A stretch of 64,000 nt of DNA from Blastococcus sp. DSM 46786 (GTDB lineage: Bacteria > Actinomycetota > Actinomycetes > Mycobacteriales > Geodermatophilaceae): NCBI RefSeq assembly GCF_900109665.1, contig NZ_FOAO01000004.1:62001-126000 (forward strand). Direction: 5' to 3'. The notes under the pieces are model-generated. The model did not search any database. It had not been told where the DNA came from and was given only the letters and a program-made list of their open reading frames with translations. This document shows positions 59,178 through 64,000 of the stretch, in pieces. Position numbers and translations under genes: made by a program. Each line of letters opens with the position of its first letter. The stretch's first letter is position 1.

Positions 59178-59291
59178 TCCGCACGCTCGACCGGAGAGCC
59201 CCGTCGCCGGCCGCCACCGGCACGTCCAGCATCGACGACGCCCCCGCGCGCCGGGCCGGGTACGCGGGCCAGGCAGTCGTGCGGCCGGTCG

Positions 59292-60416
59292 TCAGGACAG
59301 CGGGGTGGTCACCTCTCCCGCCGCATCGCGGGTGCGGGCGCGTTCGCGTTGCGGTGCCACCGTGTACTTCGGGTCCTTCGCGCTGGTCAGGCCGGCGTCG
59401 AAGACCCCGAACCGGGTGAGCGCCGAGCCGGCGGCCAGCAAGGAGCCACCGACCACTGCTGCGGCCCGGCTGCGGCCGCCCAGGAGGGTCAGCCCCACGC
59501 CCGCCGCGGTGCACGCCCGCGCAGCGCGCAGCAGGACGCCGGCGCGGCCGATCCGGTAGGGCTCGCTCACCAGGCCGTGCCCCTGTTCGACGCGGTGCAT
59601 CGTGCCCAACTCGATCGCCGCGCCCGCCACCGCGATCCGGCGCGCGGGGCCGGCCTCGCCCACGGGGGTCAGCGCGGCGGTGAGTCCGCCACCCGCCGCC
59701 ATCGCCGAGCCCGCGAAGACGTAGGGCAGCTCCCGGTACGGGGTGTGCCACGAGGGCACCGCCGTGTTCGCGAGCAGCACGGCGGTGTACGTGGTCATCG
59801 GCCCCCCGAGCACGCCCGCGACGGCTCCGGACACCCGCCGCAACCGCGGGAACCAGCCGAGCTGCCCAGCCAGCGCCGTCGCGGTGGTGAGCGCGGAGAA
59901 CGGGGCCAGGACGTAGGAGCCGACCGACAGCGGCGAGGTCACCTTGAGCACCCGCAGCATGTTCAGGAACCGCTCCGGGCGGCCGAGGTCGTGGATGAGG
60001 TAGCCCACCGAGGTGAGCGCCCCGGCGGCGGCGACGGAGTGCCCGGCCCGCGCGAGCGCCGGCCGGCCGGTCGCGTCGGCCAGCGCGCCGATCGCGGCGG
60101 AGGTCCCCGCGGCACCGCCGAGGAAGAGGTAGAGCGGGACGTCGGGCTGCTTCCACACCGGAGGCTTGATCACCGGCCGGCCGTAGTAGGAGGTGAACGC
60201 GGCCTCCTCCACCACCGGGTCGCCGTCGCGGGCCCCGCCCCGCCGGCCGCCGCGCCGCCGGCGTTCCCGGCCCTGCGCGGGTGCGCCGTCCGCCCGGCGC
60301 CAGCCGGCACCGGGGATGCCCGCTGCCCCGCCGGCGCCGGGGGTGCCTGGCCCCCCGCCGGTGTCGGGGGCGGCCGGTGCCCCGCCGGCGCCGGGGGTGC
60401 CCGCTGCCCCGCTCAC
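59292..60416 (-). CDS. nrfD: NrfD/PsrC-type membrane subunit
   Basis: A 374-residue protein. The first 70 residues are a Gly/Pro/Ala low-complexity segment with repeated GTPGAGG-like units. The NrfD domain follows with about eight helices; PVWKQPDVPLYLFLGGAAGTSA and HDLGRPERFLNMLRVLKVTSP are diagnostic. It would pass electrons from the ferredoxin subunit to the quinone pool. GTG start overlaps the ferredoxin stop. Confidence 0.9.
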   Translation of the reverse strand: MSGAAGTPGAGGAPAAPDTGGGPGTPGAGGAAGIPGAGWRRADGAPAQGRERRRRGGRRGGARDGDPVVEEAAFTSYYGRPVIKPPVWKQPDVPLYLFLGGAAGTSAAIGALADATGRPALARAGHSVAAAGALTSVGYLIHDLGRPERFLNMLRVLKVTSPLSVGSYVLAPFSALTTATALAGQLGWFPRLRRVSGAVAGVLGGPMTTYTAVLLANTAVPSWHTPYRELPYVFAGSAMAAGGGLTAALTPVGEAGPARRIAVAGAAIELGTMHRVEQGHGLVSEPYRIGRAGVLLRAARACTAAGVGLTLLGGRSRAAAVVGGSLLAAGSALTRFGVFDAGLTSAKDPKYTVAPQRERARTRDAAGEVTTPLS

Positions 60417-61447
60417 CGCCGCCGTCCCGCGAACGCGCCGGCCACCAGGCCCAGGACCATCGCTGCGCCGGCCGCCGCGTGCCGCCACATCGAGGGCAGG
60501 TCGCGGGTGGTGACGACCGGGTCCGGTGGCAGGCCGTAGACCTCCGGCTCGTCGAGCAGCAGGAAGAACGCCCCCGCCCCGCCGACGCCGTCGCCCTCGT
60601 CGCGGCCGTAGAGCCGCGCCCCCTCGACCCCCTTGTCCTGCAGCGCCCGCAGCCGCTCGTCGGCGCGGGCCTGCAGCTCGTCGAGATCGCCGAACTGGAT
60701 GGACTGGGTCGGGCAGGCGCTGGCGCAGGCGGGTTCGCGCCCGTCGGTCAGGCGGTCGTAGCACAGGGTGCACTTGAACACCCGCCCGTCGCTCTCGCGC
60801 TGGTCGATGACCCCGTACGGGCAGGCCGGGACGCAGTAGCCGCACCCGTTGCAGATGTCCTCCTGCACGACCACGGTGCCGAACTCGGTGCGGAACAGCG
60901 ATCCGGTCGGGCAGACGTCGAGGCAGGCCGCGTGCGTGCAGTGCTTGCAGACGTCCGACGACATCAGCCAGCGGATCTCCCGGTCCCCCGAGGAGGTCTG
61001 CTGCGGATCGGTCTGCTCGGCCGTCGTCGCCGAGGCCGGCACGCCCTCGTGCACCACGGGTGGGTCCTGCAGCGGGCGGGTGCCGGCGTCGGCACCGGGG
61101 AGCCCGACCGTCGGCATCGGCAGGTCGACCGCCCGGCTCTGCTCGACGAAGGCCACGTGCCGCCAGGAGTTCGCGCCCAGCATGCCCGTGTTGTCGTAGG
61201 ACTCCCCGGACAGGCCCAGCGCGTCGATCTGCCCGTGCGCGTCGTCCATCGGCAGCGTGTTCCACTCCTTGCACGCCACCTCGCAGGCCTTGCAGCCGAT
61301 GCAGACCGACGTGTCGGTGAAGAACCCCACCCGCTTGGGGTGGACCGCCTCGTAGCTCTGCCCGGTCCGGTCCGGCACCGGCCCGAACAGCTGGTGGTCG
61401 GGGTCCCGGCCGGTGAACGCGGCGCTCAGCGAGCTGATGGACGTCAT
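60413..61447 (-). CDS. Formate dehydrogenase iron-sulfur subunit (four 4Fe-4S)
   Basis: A 344-residue ferredoxin-type subunit. Four clusters are indicated by CIGCKACEVACKEW, CKHCTHAACLDVCPTG, CNGCGYCVPACPYG and CTLCYDRLTDGREPACASAC. One C-terminal membrane helix (MWRHAAAGAAMVLGLVAGAF) anchors it, as in FdnH/FdoH. It links the molybdenum subunit to NrfD. The ATG overlaps the preceding stop (ATGA). Confidence 0.95.
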   Translation of the reverse strand: MTSISSLSAAFTGRDPDHQLFGPVPDRTGQSYEAVHPKRVGFFTDTSVCIGCKACEVACKEWNTLPMDDAHGQIDALGLSGESYDNTGMLGANSWRHVAFVEQSRAVDLPMPTVGLPGADAGTRPLQDPPVVHEGVPASATTAEQTDPQQTSSGDREIRWLMSSDVCKHCTHAACLDVCPTGSLFRTEFGTVVVQEDICNGCGYCVPACPYGVIDQRESDGRVFKCTLCYDRLTDGREPACASACPTQSIQFGDLDELQARADERLRALQDKGVEGARLYGRDEGDGVGGAGAFFLLLDEPEVYGLPPDPVVTTRDLPSMWRHAAAGAAMVLGLVAGAFAGRRR

Positions 61448-64000
61448 GTCTGCACCTCGATCGGGGCGCGGCCGCCCTCGGGCAGCAGACCGCTACCCGA
61501 GCCGGCCCGCTGCCGGTAGCTCTCCACGAACTCGACCAGGGCGGGGCCGCGTGGACGCCGGCCCGGGCGGATGTCGCAGGTGGCCACCTTGGACTCCTGG
61601 ATGTGCACGTTGGGGTCGAGCACCGCACCCAGCAGGTCGTTCGCCGGATCGCCGCTGACCAGCCCGTTCGGCCCCCAGTGGTAGGGCAGGCCGACCTGGT
61701 GCACCTCGCGCCCGGCCACCCGGAGCGGCCGCACGCGCTCGGTCACCAGCACCTTCACCTCGATGGCGCTGCGCGCGCTGACCAGCGTCGCCCAGCCGAG
61801 GTGCTCGAGCCCGCGCTCGGCGGCCAGCTGGGGGCTCACCTCGCAGAACGCCTCCGGCTGGAGCTCCGAGAGGTAGGGCAGCGTGCGGCTCATTCCGCCG
61901 GCCGTGTGGTGCTCGGTCAGCCGGTAGGTCGTGACGACGTACGGGAACGCCTCGCTCTGCGCCGGGTTCGCCCGGTTCCACGCGCCGCGCACCTCGATGC
62001 GCGAGGGATTGGCCTGCTGCGGGTAGAGCGCGTTCGGCACCGGCGACTCAGCCGGCTCGTAGTGCGTCGGCATCGGCCCGTCGGCCAGCCCCGAGGGCAC
62101 GAACAACCAGGCCTTCCCGTCGTTCTGCATGATGAACGGATCGGCGCCGCCGATGCCGTCCTCGGCCCGCGCGTCCTCCGGGGGCACGTAGTCAGGGCGC
62201 TTCTCGGCCTGGAAGTCGGGCACGTCCGGGCCGACCCACTTCCCGGCGTCCTCGTCCCAGTGGACGTACTTCTTCCGTTCGCTCCACGGCCGCCCGTCGG
62301 GGTCGGCCGAGGCGCGGTTGTAGAGCGTCCGCCGGTTCATCGGCCACGCCCAGCCCCACTCCGGGGCGACCCAGTCCTGCTCCCGCCCGGGCTTGCGCCG
62401 GGCCGGTTGGTTGACCTCGTCGGCGTAGCAGCCGCTGTAGATCCAGCAGCCGCAGCTGGTGCTCCCGTCGTCCTCCAGCGCGGTGTAGCCGGAGACGGCG
62501 GCGCCGTCGGGCCCGGTGCCGCTGATCTCCCGCAGCACCGCGTCGGCGCTGGGTTCGTCGAACGGGCCGTGCACCGGGTAGTCCCACGTCAGGTCGAGCA
62601 GGGGGCGGTCGCGCGGGTCCGTCGAGTCGGCCAGCTTCTGCCGGATGATCCGCCCCAGGTGGTAGTAGAACCACAGGTCGCTGCGCGCGTCGCCCGGTGG
62701 CTCGACGGCCTGGTGGTGCCACTGCAGCAGCCGCTGCGTGTTGGTGAACGACCCGTCCTTCTCCACGTGCGTCGCCGCCGGGAAGAAGAAGACCTCGGTG
62801 CCGATGTCCTCGGTCCGGAGCTCTCCGGTCTCCAGCTCCTGGCCGTTCTGCCAGAACGTGGCCGACTCGATCATCTGCAGGTCGCGGACGACCAGCCACT
62901 CCAGGTTGGCCAGGCCCAGGCGCGCCATCTTCGCGTTGGCGTGCCCGACCGCCGGGTTCTCCCCGACCAGGAAGTAGCCGGGGACGTTGCCCTGGATCTG
63001 CTGGGCGATCGTCTGGTACGAGCTGTGGTCACCCGTGAGCCGGGGCAGGTGGCCGAAGCAGAAGTCGTTCTCCGCACTCGCGGCCGCACCCCACCACGCC
63101 TTGAGCAGGCTGACCGTGTACGCCCGCATGTTGCCCCAGTAGCCGACCGACCCCGAGGCCTCGCCGACGAAGTCGTCGAGGTCGCGGTCCTTGCTCGCGT
63201 GGGGCATCGGGATGTACCCGGGCAGGATGTTGTACAGGGTCGGGATGTCGGTCGAGCCCTGGATGCTGGCGTGCCCGCGCAGCGCCAGGATGCCGCCGCC
63301 GGGCCGGCCCATGTTCCCCAGCAACGCCTGCAGCACCGCCGCGGTGCGGATGTACTGCACGCCCACCGTGTGGTGCGTCCAGCCGACCGAGTACACGAAC
63401 GAGCTGGTGCGCTCGCGCCCGGAGTTCGCGGTCAGCGCCTCGGCGACCTGCAGGAACACCGCCGGCTCGATCCCGCAGACCTCCTGCACCATCTCCGGGG
63501 TGTAGCGGGCGTAGTGCCGCTTGAGCACCTGGTAGACGCACCGCGGGTGCTGCAGCGTCTCGTCGCGCTTCGGCTTGCCGCCGACGGTGATGCCCCCGCT
63601 GCCGGCCTGCTCGGACTGGCTGGCCTCGTGCGACTCCTCGTCCCCGGCCCCCTGCCCGACCGGTCGTGTCGCCGAGCCCGACGCCCCCGGCTGCGGCGAC
63701 TGCCGCTGGCCGGCGGCCGCGGTCACCGACGTGCCCTCGTACTGCCACGACGTCTCGTCGTACGCCCGGTCCTCAGGGTCGTAGCCCGAGAAGAGCCCGT
63801 CGAGGTCCTCGGTGTCGCGGAAGTCCTCGCGCAGGATCGCCGCCGCGTTCGTGTACGCGACGACGTACTCCCGGAAGTCCAACTCGTGGGTCAGCACGAA
63901 GTTGATCAGGCCGCCGAGGAACGCGATGTCGGTGCCCGCGCGGATCGGCACGTGCAGGTCGGCCAGCGCGCTGGTGCGGGTGAACCGCGGGTCGACGTGG
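61444..64000 (-). CDS. Formate dehydrogenase-type molybdopterin subunit, 5' end beyond window
   Basis: At least 851 residues of an FdnG/FdoG-like catalytic subunit; the frame stays open to the window end (upstream residues VDPRFTRTSALADLH). Present are ELDFREYVVAYTNAAAIL, VGWTHHTVGVQYIRTAAVLQ, GNMGRPGGGILALRGHASIQ and the C-terminal pterin-binding WGPNGLVSGDPANDLLG. A low-complexity insert (about 63585-63740, rich in Ser, Gln, Gly) interrupts the region before the PRCVYQVLKRHY segment. The Cys/Sec ligand and N-terminal cluster and Tat signal lie outside the window, so selenocysteine use cannot be judged. Two-codon coupling (ATGA) with the ferredoxin gene. Confidence 0.93.
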   Translation of the reverse strand, partial: HVDPRFTRTSALADLHVPIRAGTDIAFLGGLINFVLTHELDFREYVVAYTNAAAILREDFRDTEDLDGLFSGYDPEDRAYDETSWQYEGTSVTAAAGQRQSPQPGASGSATRPVGQGAGDEESHEASQSEQAGSGGITVGGKPKRDETLQHPRCVYQVLKRHYARYTPEMVQEVCGIEPAVFLQVAEALTANSGRERTSSFVYSVGWTHHTVGVQYIRTAAVLQALLGNMGRPGGGILALRGHASIQGSTDIPTLYNILPGYIPMPHASKDRDLDDFVGEASGSVGYWGNMRAYTVSLLKAWWGAAASAENDFCFGHLPRLTGDHSSYQTIAQQIQGNVPGYFLVGENPAVGHANAKMARLGLANLEWLVVRDLQMIESATFWQNGQELETGELRTEDIGTEVFFFPAATHVEKDGSFTNTQRLLQWHHQAVEPPGDARSDLWFYYHLGRIIRQKLADSTDPRDRPLLDLTWDYPVHGPFDEPSADAVLREISGTGPDGAAVSGYTALEDDGSTSCGCWIYSGCYADEVNQPARRKPGREQDWVAPEWGWAWPMNRRTLYNRASADPDGRPWSERKKYVHWDEDAGKWVGPDVPDFQAEKRPDYVPPEDARAEDGIGGADPFIMQNDGKAWLFVPSGLADGPMPTHYEPAESPVPNALYPQQANPSRIEVRGAWNRANPAQSEAFPYVVTTYRLTEHHTAGGMSRTLPYLSELQPEAFCEVSPQLAAERGLEHLGWATLVSARSAIEVKVLVTERVRPLRVAGREVHQVGLPYHWGPNGLVSGDPANDLLGAVLDPNVHIQESKVATCDIRPGRRPRGPALVEFVESYRQRAGSGSGLLPEGGRAPIEVQT

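Noticed and set aside
1-64000. CRISPR arrays, tRNA or rRNA genes
   Set aside because: No regularly spaced repeats, cloverleaf-like sequences or rRNA segments were recognised by eye; a tRNAscan or Infernal run would settle it.
61444-64000. Selenocysteine in the formate dehydrogenase
   Set aside because: The active-site codon is outside the window and no in-frame TGA or SECIS-like element is visible in the part present.

Overview
The window is about 74% or more G+C by eye, with GTG starts, ATGA/GTGA/TTGA stop-start overlaps and gene families typical of a high-GC actinobacterium. The gene set (complete Egt pathway, ANTAR-GAF regulator, PspC, caa3 oxidase with a lipoprotein cytochrome c, DUF2254 and DUF421 proteins) suggests Geodermatophilaceae or a close relative. 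That placement is an inference; no rRNA or tRNA gene was seen.

Layout. 1-14.4 kb holds mixed single genes: a cut alpha/beta hydrolase, a cyclase/TPP-enzyme pair, PspC, a cold-shock gene with a long leader and clear terminator, a flavodoxin, Mug glycosylase, an ANTAR regulator, a TnpB-bearing insertion with terminal inverted repeats and a target duplication, a kinase/phosphatase pair, a STAS protein, a subtilase with a small propeptide-like partner, a VOC protein, an HxlR regulator with two operator-like palindromes, and a lipoprotein. 14.4-20.2 kb carries a phosphoesterase, a two-component system with a GerMN lipoprotein, DUF2254 and a YaaH-type membrane protein. 20.2-23.1 kb is a molybdopterin oxidoreductase without iron-sulfur cysteines plus a helical partner. 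23.2-30 kb has DUF421, a Na+/H+ antiporter, copper-storage protein Csp3, a formate/nitrite channel, two zinc formaldehyde-dehydrogenase-like enzymes and a DsbA-fold protein.

30.06-38.06 kb is the most unusual part: a tightly coupled operon nuoA - (degenerate NuoB/NuoD-like fusion) - nuoH-J-K-L-M-N. It encodes a full complex I membrane arm but none of the iron-sulfur or flavin peripheral subunits. 38.2-42.4 kb is the ergothioneine operon egtABCD. 42.5-49.9 kb (minus strand) is a complete System I cytochrome c maturation set, ccmA-B-C-D-E-F-G-HI, bracketed by a blue-copper lipoprotein and a second TlpA-like thioredoxin. System I is unusual for Actinobacteria. 50.0-59.2 kb (plus strand) is a caa3 oxidase and bc complex operon with four CxxCH heme sites, which are the probable clients of the Ccm machinery. 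59.3-64.0 kb (minus strand) is a three-subunit formate dehydrogenase-type complex (NrfD membrane subunit, four-cluster ferredoxin, molybdenum subunit cut by the window end).

Together the right half reads as a respiratory island. Formaldehyde and formate oxidation (dehydrogenases, FNT channel, FDH) could feed quinone, then the bc complex, then caa3 oxidase, with dedicated cytochrome assembly and copper handling. The headless Nuo operon is an ion-translocating module whose electron or redox input is unknown.
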